From positions 6,882,001 to 6,946,000 of the forward strand of contig CM062379.1 of the NCBI GenBank assembly GCA_031310005.1: a stretch of 64,000 nucleotides of DNA, written 5' to 3'. This stretch comes from Dactylellina haptotyla (taxonomy: Eukaryota > Ascomycota > Orbiliomycetes > Orbiliales > Orbiliaceae). The translations under genes and the position numbers were made by a program. The notes under the pieces are model-generated. The model was not told where the DNA came from. It searched no databases and worked only from the letters and a program-made list of their open reading frames with translations. Shown here piece by piece: positions 38,101 through 48,748 of this stretch (position 1 is its first letter; every line of letters starts with the position of its first letter).

Positions 38101-38285
38101 CCACACTTTCACCATCCGGCCCAGTGCCTCGAAATTGGAAGTATTACGGCAGGGCGTTGGCAGAGTGGACTCTCGTTGTCGACGAGATTGATAACTTTGT
38201 TGAACGCAGGAAGAACGAAGGAATCCGAGATTTCCGTGATACTGAAATTCCGATTCTCTCCGTAGACTCCCTCAGGAAAGGTTAG
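35169..38285 (+). CDS. DUF1765 / UPF0592 family protein
   Basis: Exons 35169-35722 and 35822-38285 give 1,005 residues. The 99-bp intron is a multiple of three with no stop, so the genomic frame reads through it; splicing joins DYSK|FNCKSIL, which restores the conserved start of the domain. I start at ATG 35169 (GCCCGCC before ATGG, strong context) rather than the upstream GTG. The first 170 residues are Ser/Pro-rich and disordered. The DUF1765 region then runs to about residue 760, with DELWLGFKTLESDYSKFNC, ILRCTLIPFLR, and WPFWMDVSKQMM / WLLADDMWQRFFSHWCPMVR. The C-terminal part is again disordered, ending in a short conserved-looking block (GRALAEWTLVVDEIDNFVERR). The relatives are yeast Ydl073w (Ahk1, reported in osmosensing through Hkr1) and fission yeast SPAC7D4.03c. 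A signalling-scaffold role is inferred from that relative only. Confidence 0.85.
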   Translation: MAALTLEALPKNVVVADSLGKVRPSSFLLRSASEPHLSYMFSKYDHMHLAGADSIEFSPSSSRSPSPNGKDESIFSNPEDDNSSTSTTGSTTPKRPAPVLERRHTLHRSPELSSSSSSSFRSLKSKKRQNGVAFMKAPASEGHVVTLSSSHRSNSSISLSSVGNAIPRKDELWLGFKTLESDYSKYVYHLLVFPFCPRASSPLIDEAFVANHNLFPCRFNCKSILQRTHILRCTLIPFLRKFDGITSSVPIDINELDRRIRTLNKWWTLLLASLRANGANMVPLQDRSTYLEGVTGIMSRPEWRAAPSSLAPLSTRNPSPSNSCSSLSSASSTISYEKSLQHDMKVMYTTSLLDTLAFTLDGLSEQQCGALVHFAGKVIAYAFFFVNGVSEMLIGLLGLKAPQLRKVLNEYGIGRGMDLQAVAEGVIGEFPHAIHSVGFTTMSAALPRLKKPGNYMVATSNIDWKGPWIPRWTGRETDLFFVFVKHYHLLLAEYLPFGITATARLCAPGFLFIQAQLLSLLETAIHRGPPHLIPQENAPSNVTFDDIVGAHVVNGNAMQPAPSKTMYRPLMDQRIFSLLKDITMDKNFNDAMRDVFATAFANLLKSLAKNTKIVEHSACVSLCDLLEEGIPALYQFEKQSENGAKYIDWPFWMDVSKQMMKNENSMTELRLFSFIFVVWDLIAEDPERKRSICLDWLLADDMWQRFFSHWCPMVRAFYMRLICWRVGRLGGHGSDREISYTADGVEISTASCDQEIFDKLMTRLHEAHGAFVYMRDESDRTSSVRPSVAPCPPAPNRKLSILRVETQPGFGRPFSLDKMVQPQAEPAKPAPDPKATQPESNGTSQENGGSTIKRKWSLLRNFLGAAEALKPDPTPTPVVQPKASPAPQQSSRGSAGSAYIPPRASSGREAWHGTKVPYGAAFMNRTRMQFKFVLEFSDRPPHARKGKGSMVPRLPRLTQDWLESIGESKESSPPAEPTTLSPSGPVPRNWKYYGRALAEWTLVVDEIDNFVERRKNEGIRDFRDTEIPILSVDSLRKG

Positions 38286-38902
38286 AGATCTTCCTTGGGA
38301 ACACGGTGAAATGGGTGAAAATATTTTCTTCTTGTCTTTGCGATTTTCTTTCTTTCTTTCTTTTGTTCAGCGACAAAGTAACTTGAAAGGTTTATTTGGG
38401 GAGGATTAATTATGCTCATTTGTGTATATTTCTTCGTTGGAGTTATTGGCGCATATTCCCCTTAACCAGCGGGGCATTGATACTATCTTATTTTTTTGGC
38501 GTGGCTTCTCTTCACATACATACACACATGAACATGCTCCTCAGTTGGAGTAAGTTTTCTTTTCGTTCATCCTTTTCATTTGTATATCCCTCTCTTTCCC
38601 CTTGCCGCCAAAATACCGCGCATAGCTTGCTTCACAAAAACATCTAAATTGGATAATAGAACGATAATGTCACATATCAAACGAATTTTCTTACATCCTA
38701 GCTCTCTTTCCTTTTAAGCGCAATAGAATATTAATTAAAAGTGACTTAACCCCATCCCGTAGGATTAATATTGAATATATATCGGTTTGAGGAACATGGT
38801 CGACGTAGATGAAGCCAATGCTTTTCATTCGTGAAATTTGAATCCCTAACCTAGCCTATGTAGCCTTCCATCTCAATAACATTTGCGGTCGACGTACCCA
38901 CA
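38286..38902. other. Convergent 3' intergenic region (DUF1765 / DAP1)
   Basis: About 620 bp of T-rich then AT-rich DNA between two converging 3' ends. No gene seen. Confidence 0.55.
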
Positions 38903-39509
38903 TCACGACTTCTCATTAACCAACTCGCCAACAACCAAGTACTTTCCTTCAAACTGGTCGAACCACCCTTGCAAGGAATCCTTCTCCTCTGGTGTCAAAT
39001 CCGCCAAGGTATCCAAAGGCTTATCAAGCGGTGTCAACAGACTATCATCCAACGCGCCCTTCGCAAGCCCTCGACTCGCATCCCTACCCGCGAAGATATT
39101 ATACGGCGCGCCGGGCCCATAAAACATCTTCCCGGCGGATACGTCGAAGACAGTCCCCTTCACCCCGAGCAAGATACGCGGATCATCCGTGCCGTTGTAT
39201 TTTAGGAGTGTTTTCGGCGTGTACGTTGTGAAGACTATGGGCTCTGGCGCGGCGACGGTGGGGATCACAGTGGGCTGGAAGCGCATGTATACCAGGTAGG
39301 CGGCGAGGGAGAACAGTATGAGGTTTAACGGGGTGAAGAGGGGGATTCTACAAGTTTACTATTAGCTTCCGGGTTTTTTATGGGTCTGGAAACAATGGAG
39401 CGGGATATATCAGAATTGTGGGGGAGAAATACGCTTCGGCAACTTGCGGGGCCGCGGCTTCCATGATTTTGGTGGTCTCGACGATGAGAGGGTGCACAGT
39501 GTCTGCCAT
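38903..39509 (-). CDS. DAP1: DAP1/PGRMC-type membrane haem-binding protein (cytochrome b5-like)
   Basis: Minus-strand exons 39509-39433 and 39347-38903 give 173 residues. The 85-bp intron has donor GTATTT and acceptor TTGTAG, with a GCTAAT branch-like site; the phases match (GC|A). The N-terminus (MADTVHPLIVETTK) leads into one membrane helix, TPLNLILFSLAAYLVYM, at about residues 29-45. The cytochrome b5-like domain follows, with YNGTDDPRILLGVKGTVFDVSAGKMFYGPGAPYNIFAGRD (given here as adjacent blocks: YNGTDDPRILLGVKG and FDVSAGKMFYGPGAPYN), where Tyr residues serve as haem ligand in PGRMC1/Dap1. ER-membrane Dap1 binds haem and supports Erg11/CYP51 and other P450s in sterol synthesis and azole tolerance. 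It lies tail-to-tail with the DUF1765 gene. Family is secure; the short first exon is inferred from phase and splice signals. Confidence 0.88.
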
Positions 39510-39995
39510 TGTGAGTTCAGCGGTGGGTTTAGAAGGTACGCTGGGGGGGATGGGGGGGTACCTGAACGGGTAGGTGATGCTGGGGGGTACGTAGAGGCTT
39601 TTTATACGTTTGGGTTCGGTGAATTTAGTTCGGCGAAATGATGTCAGCAGGGTTGCTCATCCCAACTCGTATTGAGACCTCGACGACCGACAACACATCC
39701 GGATCGGAAATGCAACAGCGACACAGTGGCGAGGCTTCGACAATTTAGACACATGTGTTGTGGAGAAGGGACCCGCGGTCCGGCTTTTGGATGGAACCTC
39801 AAGAAATTCCAAGTTGATAAATTAGGTAAGAGAAATTTGAATTTGAATCTAGAAACTCTAGACTTCAAGGTTCAGAAGAATAAAGTTTTATAAAATCCAG
39901 TGGGAAGGATAGTTTTAGACATTCGTAAAGCTCATAAGGATGTTGTAACGCTAAAATAATATTAAAGAAAACCCGGCATGATGACTTCCTAGACC
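39510..39995. other. Promoter region of DAP1 and 3' flank of the small membrane gene
   Basis: About 490 bp. The G-rich stretch near 39,540-39,590 lies just upstream of the DAP1 start on its template side. The rest is AT-rich. No other feature. Confidence 0.5.
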
Positions 39996-40373
39996 TTAGT
40001 CCCTTTCTCGATGTTTCTCTTTACCCACCAATGCTAAGAGCCCCTGAACTATCCCCATGATCGCCAGTATGCTAGCTGCGACCCCAATCCCTATCTCTCC
40101 CTTCTTAGTAGCTAGTCCAACGCAGACCCCAAGGACGATGGAAAGGGCAAGGAATGTTCCAGCAATAATACAACCAAGCTTCAATCGATTAATCCTCCGA
40201 GCGATTATGATGACCGGTAGCTCTTCGCCTGCGGGTATCGTCCTGCAAACCTGCAAGAAGCAGGCATAAGCAGCAAGGTCTAGCGGTATTGGGTCGCTAG
40301 GGTTGTTTAATGTGTAGGTTAGACGAGAGTCGTAAGCGTGCATCCCCGAAAGAATCGTAGCCGTCTGTCCCAT
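39996..40373 (-). CDS. Hypothetical membrane protein with two C-terminal helices
   Basis: Frame of 125 residues from ATG 40373 (MGQTATILSGMHAYDSRL). The soluble half is followed by two hydrophobic segments, LGCIIAGTFLALSIVLGVCV and IGIGVAASILAIMGIVQGL, with a short charged loop and a KEKHRERD tail. The frame is also open upstream to about 40421, just after a CTGCTAG acceptor-like site. A further upstream minus-strand segment near 40,720-40,830 encodes a strongly hydrophobic run (VLCLLLVLLAYAAILYKTLAE). The gene may therefore have one or more extra 5' exons and a third helix; I could not prove the join. No family recognised. Confidence 0.5.
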   Translation of the reverse strand: MGQTATILSGMHAYDSRLTYTLNNPSDPIPLDLAAYACFLQVCRTIPAGEELPVIIIARRINRLKLGCIIAGTFLALSIVLGVCVGLATKKGEIGIGVAASILAIMGIVQGLLALVGKEKHRERD

Positions 40374-41907
40374 CCGATTGCTTGGGCTATCAATCCGCGA
40401 CGCATTCCGTGATCGTGGCTAGCAGCAAGAAAAAAAAGCTTAGCAGAGTGTTGGCGTAAGCACAAAATATGAATAACCAAGGATAGTTGTAGCTATACCA
40501 CAGTGCATATTCCTAAATGAACCTCAAATTTGAGAATCCAATTTAGAACAAAGGCGCAAGCTCGGTGCTTTTGATTTTCCGAACATAATTTCCGGCGTAG
40601 TTCGTGGAGCGTCTCGTGGCGAAAATTGTGCTCAACCAAGTAAAGGTGTCCGTGGAACATATTCTTTGACCGTAGGGCTCTGATATACGTTGTCTGTCCT
40701 AGCGTAACAATACTTCGGCTAAGGTTTTGTAAAGGATAGCTGCGTAAGCGAGAAGCACTAGCAAGAGGCAGAGGACGCTCCATTCTAAAGATCCAGGGGA
40801 CTGGTCAAGAGCAATTGTCCTGTTATTTATCGGTTTAGGTGAGTTATTATGTGAAATAAATGCTGGTTTTAATAGCAGGTCAGGTAGTCTGAGAATTGGC
40901 CGAATTTATATAGTTTCGATTTTAGGAATATATAATCGATTTATTGGAGCAGGAGCGCGGATTCAAGGTCGTGAAGTACATGCTATAACCCTCAGATCGG
41001 GGAGGTGCTCCAATCTGCAGGTACTTCGGATCTCAATTTAGGGATCCCAGATCGGTAAAAGTATTACAGCTCACAGAACCGCCCTGTCCCTAACACCGCA
41101 CAGCCGCATGCATCTCGAATGAGAGCATGAGCCGAGTCAGCGAAGTCATTGCTTGGACATAAGGGACCCTTGCGCAAAATAAAACGTAGTTTTCTCAACA
41201 TTTATAAGCTTTGCTCTTGCTATCTTTGCAAATCCCTGATCAGAGATGTGATAACCGAGTTGCATCCACTGTTAAAACACAATCCTTGTTAATTTCTGTG
41301 CAATTGCGCTGTTCCAAGCCCTGAAACTTAAGGGAAGCCGCTCCGCCAAATGCATCAGAGTGGGTCTATTCGTCCGTTGTAGTCCGCAGATCGAGAAAAA
41401 TTCGAAAAGGCGTTCAGGTCTCGAACAATTTCGCTGTCGAGCCACATGCGAAAAATAATTTCGCAACTCTCCCCCTTGCTTGACATTGGACGCATAGCTA
41501 CCGTTGAAGCTACGGTTAACAGGGGTAACTGACATACCGACCAATCCCGCCAGAAGCCCCCGCTTGTTCGCCGTTAGGTTTTTTTCGCGACACTATATGT
41601 AATAAGACTAAGGCTGAATTATGAAACACAATTTTGAATAGGCCGACTCTCTATACTATTCCGAAGCAGATGGCTTCTAATCGCTGGCAGTTTTTTCAAC
41701 ACCCCCCGTTGTATATATATTCCGAAATCTCTAAGTGAATTTGTCCGAAATTTTCTACGAGTAACTATTCAACTTTACAAATCCAATTCAACGTCCCATA
41801 TCAATATATATTATTACCCAACAAATCGTGACACTAAGTTGTTGGGTAATTCGAGGCCTATGATAACTCAACCCCAGAGGGGCATACAGCTAAAAAAACA
41901 AAAATCC
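40374..41907. other. Region upstream of the tandem Zn2Cys6/ankyrin-like genes
   Basis: About 1.5 kb. Its left end may hold 5' exons of the leftward membrane-protein gene (hydrophobic coding-like segment near 40,720-40,830, minus strand). The remainder to 41,907 is AT-rich and carries the promoter of the first tandem gene. No other feature supported. Confidence 0.45.
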
Positions 41908-44068
41908 ATGGTTCGAAAATGTGCATTCTGTCGGGAGGATAAGAAGAAGGTAAAGCGTCAACAGTATTCATTTTCCGCCGCGTATAAATTCTCTCGTATA
42001 AAATAAAGATACTTGTGATCATAATAAGATGGGCTAATAGATAGAAATGGCCGAATTAGTGCGTTTCAGTTAATGGGGGCTGGCCAAACAAATGCGACTG
42101 GTGCATCAAATCTAGGCGCCCATGCTCTGAGCGTACCGAGCCTCAAGACTCCATAGATACAACACCGATTTCTCGTCCAAGTAACTTTAAAATAGAGTTC
42201 AGAACGACTTTAGAAATGTCTGTCTGGAGCTAGGTTGCCCTTTTTTCCAATTTGTTTTTTACAAAACTAACTCTTATTTAAATAGTGTCAAGGACTTCGA
42301 TTGTTTGCTATATCTTCTGGCAGGTTTAGTCGATTATAATGAGCAGAATTCCGCTATCCCGAGCCCAGTAAGCTCATATGAATTAGACTTTGAAACAAGA
42401 GAATTGCCAGGTCCGCTCGCTTTTGGTTTTGACGGCCGATATCATCGACCTTTTAGCGAAGCTTACCTCCACCATAACTTCGAACTTTTTCATGCTATAT
42501 GTTTACTCTCAAAAACAGGGCTTGAAAAGAAGCTAGAACTCCTTCAAAGAGAGACAGAGATTGTTATTCAGTATTATAATAGTAAGAAGCGATTCTATGA
42601 AGTATCGGTCTTAGTGGGTATAATGATGACCTCGGTGAAATCATATACAATAAAAGCACTTGTTTCAAGGAATCGAGACATTTCGTCACAGGCGCGGTAC
42701 CTTGCCACAATGATCGAAAATCAAAAGGAGTGTGGTCAACTTTTTCTTTACCTGAAAGCTGCAACAATCCACCCATTTCAAACTCCTATCTGTCCTCCAT
42801 CATTTGAAGACTTTCTGGTGGCAGAACAACGACTAGCAGGTTTAAATAAGTACTTAGAAATAGGTTCTGATTCAAGCCTCTCACCATTGGAAAGAAGAAT
42901 GGTGCCGGCGTACTCGAGCATAGACCCTATTTGGCACCGAGCCTGCTTTATAGCCCAAGATTGTACTGTATTTCGAGAACGCCTACAGAAAAAACCGGAT
43001 GTCTTTTGGCATCAAAATCTACTCGGCGAGACAGGTGTACAGATAGCCTTTCGAAACGGGCTAAGAGATACCGTGCCATTCTTCCCTGAAGAAATGGAGG
43101 AAATTTTGGGCAAAGATATTCTCGAGTTCACCGATATTCGTGGGATGGATGTCGTAACATCATATATCCTTTACCAGAATTTAAGCCAGATTTTCTCAAC
43201 AATATCACGACCCTGTCTTGAACGACGCTTCGCAGATATGAAGACGGGATTCTTTGTATCAACAACCGAATCAAAAGCTTCAGAGCGGTTCCGCAAATAT
43301 CTATTAAACTCGAAGTCTTCGAGTTGGATGTGCGTCGATCCATATCAACTACTGGCTGTCTCTGGCGAGTTCACGTCTATTAAATTATTAGACGACGCTG
43401 TCGAAGCCACGCATCTCTTTGATACAAGGCTAGGAACCTATCGAAAATCTTCTATTGGCTACTTCACAAAGGTCTATAGTTATATAAAGCCTCCTATCTC
43501 ACCTCTAGTATTCGAAGACCTTCATCCCATAATCCTTCTAGGTCTTTTGAACGAATTCGATATTCTGGAAGATATTCTAAGAAGGTACCCCGCACTTACA
43601 CGGCAGGAATCAGAGGGGGGCTATCTTGAGAGCATAGTCTTGCTTACGCTGCAAGCTGGCCAAATGAGCCTGTTTCAGAAACTATCAACACGAATTTGCA
43701 GCATCAAAAGTTTCGAGAGTTTAGCTACGCTATCACAGTATCTTGCGGAAATTACCTCACCAGTTACCTTTTCTACGTGGATCTTCTTCATTTTATCTAA
43801 ATCAGCGGAGTTTCACGATAACTCGCAGCTACGTTGTCACTTGACTGCAATTATCCTACGCAAAATCCGCGCCCAACTTGAAAGTCCTAGTTACCTTAAT
43901 ATTTACTACGACCAACTCACACAGTGGGGATTTCGGCAGGTAGATGAACGGGTACGTGTGGTCTTTGTAATAGGTAGATATACCGAGAATTTCCGTTTAT
44001 GCGAGTGCACTACTTGCCTTGCGCAATCGGCATCAATACCAATCAATCTAGACTCTGAGTGGTTCTAG
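41908..44068 (+). CDS. Zn2Cys6-finger protein with ankyrin-like body and C-terminal CxCxxC (tandem copy A)
   Basis: Exons 41908-41949 (42 nt), 42060-42217 (158 nt) and 42286-44068 give 660 residues. The first two exons assemble a zinc cluster: Cys5-X2-Cys8-X6-Cys15-X10-Cys26-X2-Cys29-X6-Cys36, with an intron directly before Cys15. The donor at 42218 (GTCTGT) is weak, but it is the only one that aligns with copy B (EFRTTLE|IVKDFDC against QFREVVE|IIRDFDC). The body has repeated helix-loop units that look like degenerate ankyrin repeats (NLLGETGVQIAFRNGL; DIRGMDVVTSYILY; DLHPIILLGLLNEFDILEDI). The C-terminus has a second Cys motif, Cys639-X-Cys641-X2-Cys644. No membrane helix. A nuclear DNA-binding regulator is the obvious guess, but the finger spacing and the body are unlike standard fungal_trans factors. 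Copy B follows 1.9 kb downstream in the same orientation. I do not recognise a named family. Confidence 0.8.
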
Positions 44069-46008
44069 TCATAGAGTTGGGAGAGTTATTTGCACCGAAA
44101 TATTCAGCTTGCTCTTAAATAACGTTCATTCACGAATTCATTCGAGATGCAATGGACTTAGATATTATTTGTCTGCTAATGATAATACTCATAAATATAG
44201 AATAAATGGATATCATTTATATTTCCTTTCCAAGTCGAAATCATTCATTGCTGATGCTAGGTGACACAGTGGGTCTATTGTCAGTAGTGGTTTAACTTCA
44301 CCTGCTACTTGAGCTGCTTCTAAGCTCTTTGTGAAGCCTCGAGCTCAAAAGCTAAGGCAGCATGGGAATCTAGCCTGAGGAATCGGTGAAGTCACCAGAA
44401 ACCCTGATTGGCGCTGCCTATGGTGGGCAAGGCCAGTAAATTTTGCAACAAGGCTGATAATTACAGGGTTGCTGTCAGGCTGGTGACTAGACCGCTACTT
44501 GCAGTAATTCCACATACGTTGAAACTCGGAGAACACCATGTCCCCCACAGCAAGCGGATGCGGGTATTCTGGAATCAGTTCACTTACTGATATTCCCAAT
44601 CGTATAGAGATTTCTGATTTGTGACCAAACTTCCCAATTTTGTATTCTAACCCTGTGGGATATTTGGAGAGTGGAGAAGGGCCCAGGCTAAAAAATAACT
44701 TTCTCACTTTGCAATAGTCATACTTCTATTTGATATATGTAAATGTTAAAGCTTGCGACTCCTATCTCTCTCTCAGGAGGCTGAATTGTGACCAGAACGA
44801 TCCAAATCGCAGCTTGAGGAATTATAAGAATTGCATGATGATATGTCGCTCCAGCTAGCAGCTGGGCTCCCCGCACCATCGATGAGAATCTTCCTCCCCT
44901 GTGAAACTCTCGTTTAACTTTGTTTATTAATTTGCGACTAGTTTTCAGCGAGGCGCCGATGCCGTGAGCGTAGCCAGTCCCGTTTATGAAAACTGGGTAT
45001 TGAAATAAGAGGCAGTGAAAATTCGTCAGCCTTCGTCCAGGTATGAATCGAGAACTGAAGTAACACCACCAAATTTAAATGCGACACTTGCTGGATCCCG
45101 GAATCTCCTATCTCAGTTCCGCCTCCTCCCCATCCCCCCCATGTTCATCGCATGATTTTCACCATACCAAGTATCAAGTCTTCCACTGAACTCCTAAGCA
45201 ATCGCTAGCGAGAAGGGCTTGCGGCGCTCTAGGTACAAGACTGCAGGGCCAGGTAGCTCGGCCTTGCGTTGTTAAACCGGGATGTACTACTACTGTACTT
45301 ATCTGCAAATTGGTCTGAGAACTAGCTTGTTCGTTACCTGCGAAGCAGATTTCATAGCATACCCCGACCAGGATATACTCCCAAGGATCTGACATCCTGT
45401 TTATTGGTTGGTGGGATTTAACAAACCCATATCACTGGACAACTAGTTCTTTGCTTCTCGGTACACCTCCCAGGCGGCTCAGTGTCCGAATTTAGCTGAA
45501 TAGGTCGAGACCATGGCGCCCCCACTCGACACCATGGCGAGAAAAACAAAAAATGCGGAAGCGGGTGTCGCAATATGCACGTTTTGGGAGTCGTCTGGGG
45601 CCCATGGGGGGACTCTTAAGTTCAAGAAATATAGGGCTTGCGCACTCTGCGTTCGTTCCAAAATATTAATGAGCTACATCGCAGACACTGAGTTCCTGAA
45701 AGAAGCTACGCAGGAGCGCTCGAGCAGGATATGTGGCTATATAATGTGTCTACATCCCCGCCTCTCTGTACTATCATACCATTTCTTCCATATAATATTT
45801 GCGGTTTTAAACCTCAACCTCCGATTCATGATTTCAAACACAATACATCGCCAGTCGGTGCATCTCCATATCAGGTATAGCTAACACTTTATTTACCTAT
45901 GCTACTTAAATCGCATAGAAGCCTACGCTCGCGCACTGCGGACATTATTCCAAGTCCGAAACTTCTTTGATATATGCGATTACGACTCTCTTTACAAGGG
46001 CGTTGAGG
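44069..46008. other. Spacer between tandem copies A and B
   Basis: About 1.9 kb with no recognisable remnant of a third copy. A 123-codon frame at 45513-45884 contains CALC but not a zinc cluster and looks random. The right end carries the promoter of copy B; no clear TATA box. Confidence 0.45.
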
Positions 46009-48284
46009 ATGCTTCTAAAGTGCGTATATTGCAGACGAGATAAAAAGAAGGTAAGCACACGCCTATTCCTTAAGTATTTATTTTATAACATGAGGAGCAG
46101 GATTAACATGTTGCGATATACATAGTGTATCTCAGAAGGTAAAGGATGGCCCGAAAAATGCAAGCACTGCATCAAATCAAGGTTTCCTTGCTCGGAGAGA
46201 GTCCATACAAAGGACTATACTGCAAGTGTTATTATTCCACAAACCCTTGCACCAAAATTACAATTCAGAGAAGTTGTCGAAATGTAAGTCATGAGTTTCT
46301 TTCGATTAGAAAGGTCACTGTTGGGAATATCCTCAAGGCTTGAATTAAGAAAACCAGGCTAATTAACATCGGCATCAGAATCCGAGATTTCGATTGTACG
46401 CTATACCTTCTCGCCGGCCTCCTTGACTATTCAGATCACCATATATGTCCTCCGATTACAGAAATAGATTTTCAAGCCCTGGGTATGCTCTACAGTAAAC
46501 CCGAGCGCCTTCAGTCTGCCTTCGTCGTAGAAGGTGACTATTGTTTCCCGAAAACCCGAGATGATCTGAATCGCAACTTCAGAGTATTCAATACTACTAA
46601 GATTTTCTGTAAATTCAACCTCGAAAAGGAACTCAAGAAACTCCGAGAGGAAGCAGAGCTAGTAGTCGAATATTACAATAGCAAGCAAAGATATACCGAG
46701 GTGTCTGTCCTGTGCGACCTTATGATGGCTTCTCCGGATTCATATACCACCAAAGCCCTTAGGGAGAGAAATACCAACCGGATGCTGGAAAGGTATCTCC
46801 CTACTATCACATTGAATGAAAAACAGCGTGGTCAGCTGTTCCTCCATATAAAGGCGTCAACTCTACCATCTGATTCTATACCGGTTTGCTTACCAACTTT
46901 ACATGACTTTCTCGAAGCTGAAAAAACACTGTCCGATTTGGAAAATCGCTTGGAAGATACCTACTCTTGTGATTGGGTACCTATTTGGCGGAATTCATCG
47001 GTTCTATATGACAAGATCGATCCAATATGGCATCGTGCTTTATTTCTTGGAGACCGAGATCCCACTCTACTCGAAGGACGATGGGGGATCTTTCCTGAAA
47101 ATCTCCTTGGCGAAAGCTACGCCCATATCGCATTACGGCACGGGCTATCATACCTTGTTACCCAGCTTCCGCTTGAAGAGATGTCTTACAGTCAAGTACC
47201 TTACTATGGGAACTTTGATATCCGCGGAATGGACACCCTTACTGCGTATATACTCTACGGGCTTCGCCAAGGTCTATACGGCCGAGATGGGTCGCCATGT
47301 CCCAAAATCAGCATCAACAATACAGAGCATCGAAATGGATGTTTCTTTTCAGTCGATGAAGTTTCTGGACTCGCGCGTATCAGAAGGAACCTTCCTGATC
47401 TCGAAACGCAAGATTGGGTCCTCCTACGTCCGTACCAACTTGCCGCGCTCCTCGGAGACCCGATGATCATTGACCAATTCGACCTCACCCTATCGCCAGA
47501 TCTCGAGCTTCTACTAACAGTGGGTCAGACCCCTGTCGACACTAACCCATTATGCTCCAAAAATCTCGAACTATACAGATATTTGAGAAACGCTATCCCG
47601 GTAATAGATCTGGGAGATCTGCACCCGGTAACCTTATCAGCGCTCTCGGGATACCTACACATCACAGAAGGAATCCTAACCAGATATCCGGGACTCGAAA
47701 AGCCGCAATACGAAGGAGGCGCTTTGGAAAGCCTTGTCATAATCGCGTTCAAGATACAGGAACCAAGTCTGCTAGACTTACTTTCAGTTCCGATTAAGAC
47801 CCTCGTTAACGTTGATATTCTCATCGGCCTTTCGAGCTATGCGGCTAACTTTGCAAATCCGACTCTATTTGACAAGTGGATGAAACTTACATGGTTTCAC
47901 CCGGCGAGAGAAACCTGGCGGCAAGAGATGGGGACACGGATGGCGGCGGACTTGAAGGAATCGAGTAACAAAGCAGATATTGAACCTATCGTGATACGCG
48001 CGCCTCTCATAGTACGCTGCCTGTTATGGCAGAAAGTTTTATCGGTTTTGCTTGCACGATACCGATCAGAGGTGAACGGGGATAGAAAAGGTCAGATCTG
48101 GCGATTCTGGGAGATACTGCAAACGATGGCAGAGAGCAAGTCATTCCTTGAAGCTTGCCAGTGCGTTCGTTGTGAGAGAGAATGGAGAGACTTCCATACT
48201 ACCTTTGGCGTATGGCAGGACATGTTCAGATATACGGGCGATTACGATTTATTGATGGAATACGACGATGAAGAGTTCTTATGA
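46009..48284 (+). CDS. Zn2Cys6-finger protein with ankyrin-like body and C-terminal CxCxxC (tandem copy B)
   Basis: Exons 46009-46050 (42 nt), 46126-46283 (158 nt) and 46379-48284 give 701 residues. Exon 1 and 2 lengths and phases equal those of copy A. The zinc cluster falls at the same residues (Cys5, 8, 15, 26, 29, 36; CX2CX6CX10CX2CX6C), including shared DKKK and GWPxKCxxCIKSRxPCSE blocks. Matching body blocks include the YYNSK-EVSVL segment, GQLFL-K-A-T, DPIWHRA, ENLLGESYAHIALRHGL, DIRGMDTLTAYILYG, RPYQLAALLGD and GDLHPVTLSALSGYLHI. The C-terminal motif is Cys660-X-Cys662-X2-Cys665, followed by an acidic tail absent from copy A. Both copies look intact, so both are probably under selection. 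Copy B has a better splice donor (GTAAGT) at its second intron. Function unknown; a DNA-binding regulator or sensor with a repeat scaffold is inference. Confidence 0.82.
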
Positions 48285-48748
48285 AAATAAAATACCAATA
48301 AACTGAATTTCGATTCCCACAAACTCCTCTTTTTTTCTTGCGATAACTAACATATAATGAGACCGAAAGAAAGACCAATATAAAGAACGAAGTTGTGTAG
48401 ACTTCGCATGCAAAAAAACGCTAGGAAATTACTGTAAAGGACCCAAAAAAAAGTTGAACGCCGACATGAAATTGTGCCAGAATATGAGTAAACCAGAGTA
48501 ACAACGATCGGACACCAAAGGAAGGAAAGAAAAAGTAATAAGAAGAAGAAGAATAAACACCCATCGTCAGCAGCAACAACTGAAAATAAAACGAGGCTAG
48601 AACTCGTCAGTTTATGAAGAACGGTGGTTGAAACAGCCGCCAGAATGGAAAGACAAAAGAAAGTGTCAGAGCTGCGTGGCAATAAGGACTGAAGCGTAGG
48701 GGTGCAACACCGAACGAATGTTGGATAGGCGTAATTTTAATAATATAT
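48285..48748. other. Convergent 3' intergenic region
   Basis: About 460 bp of A-rich DNA between the 3' ends of tandem copy B and the leftward coiled-coil gene. Nothing else seen. Confidence 0.55.

Noticed and set aside
45513-45884. Frame with CALC between the tandem copies, possible third zinc-cluster copy
   Set aside because: Only two of the six Cys are present and no body blocks match copies A or B.
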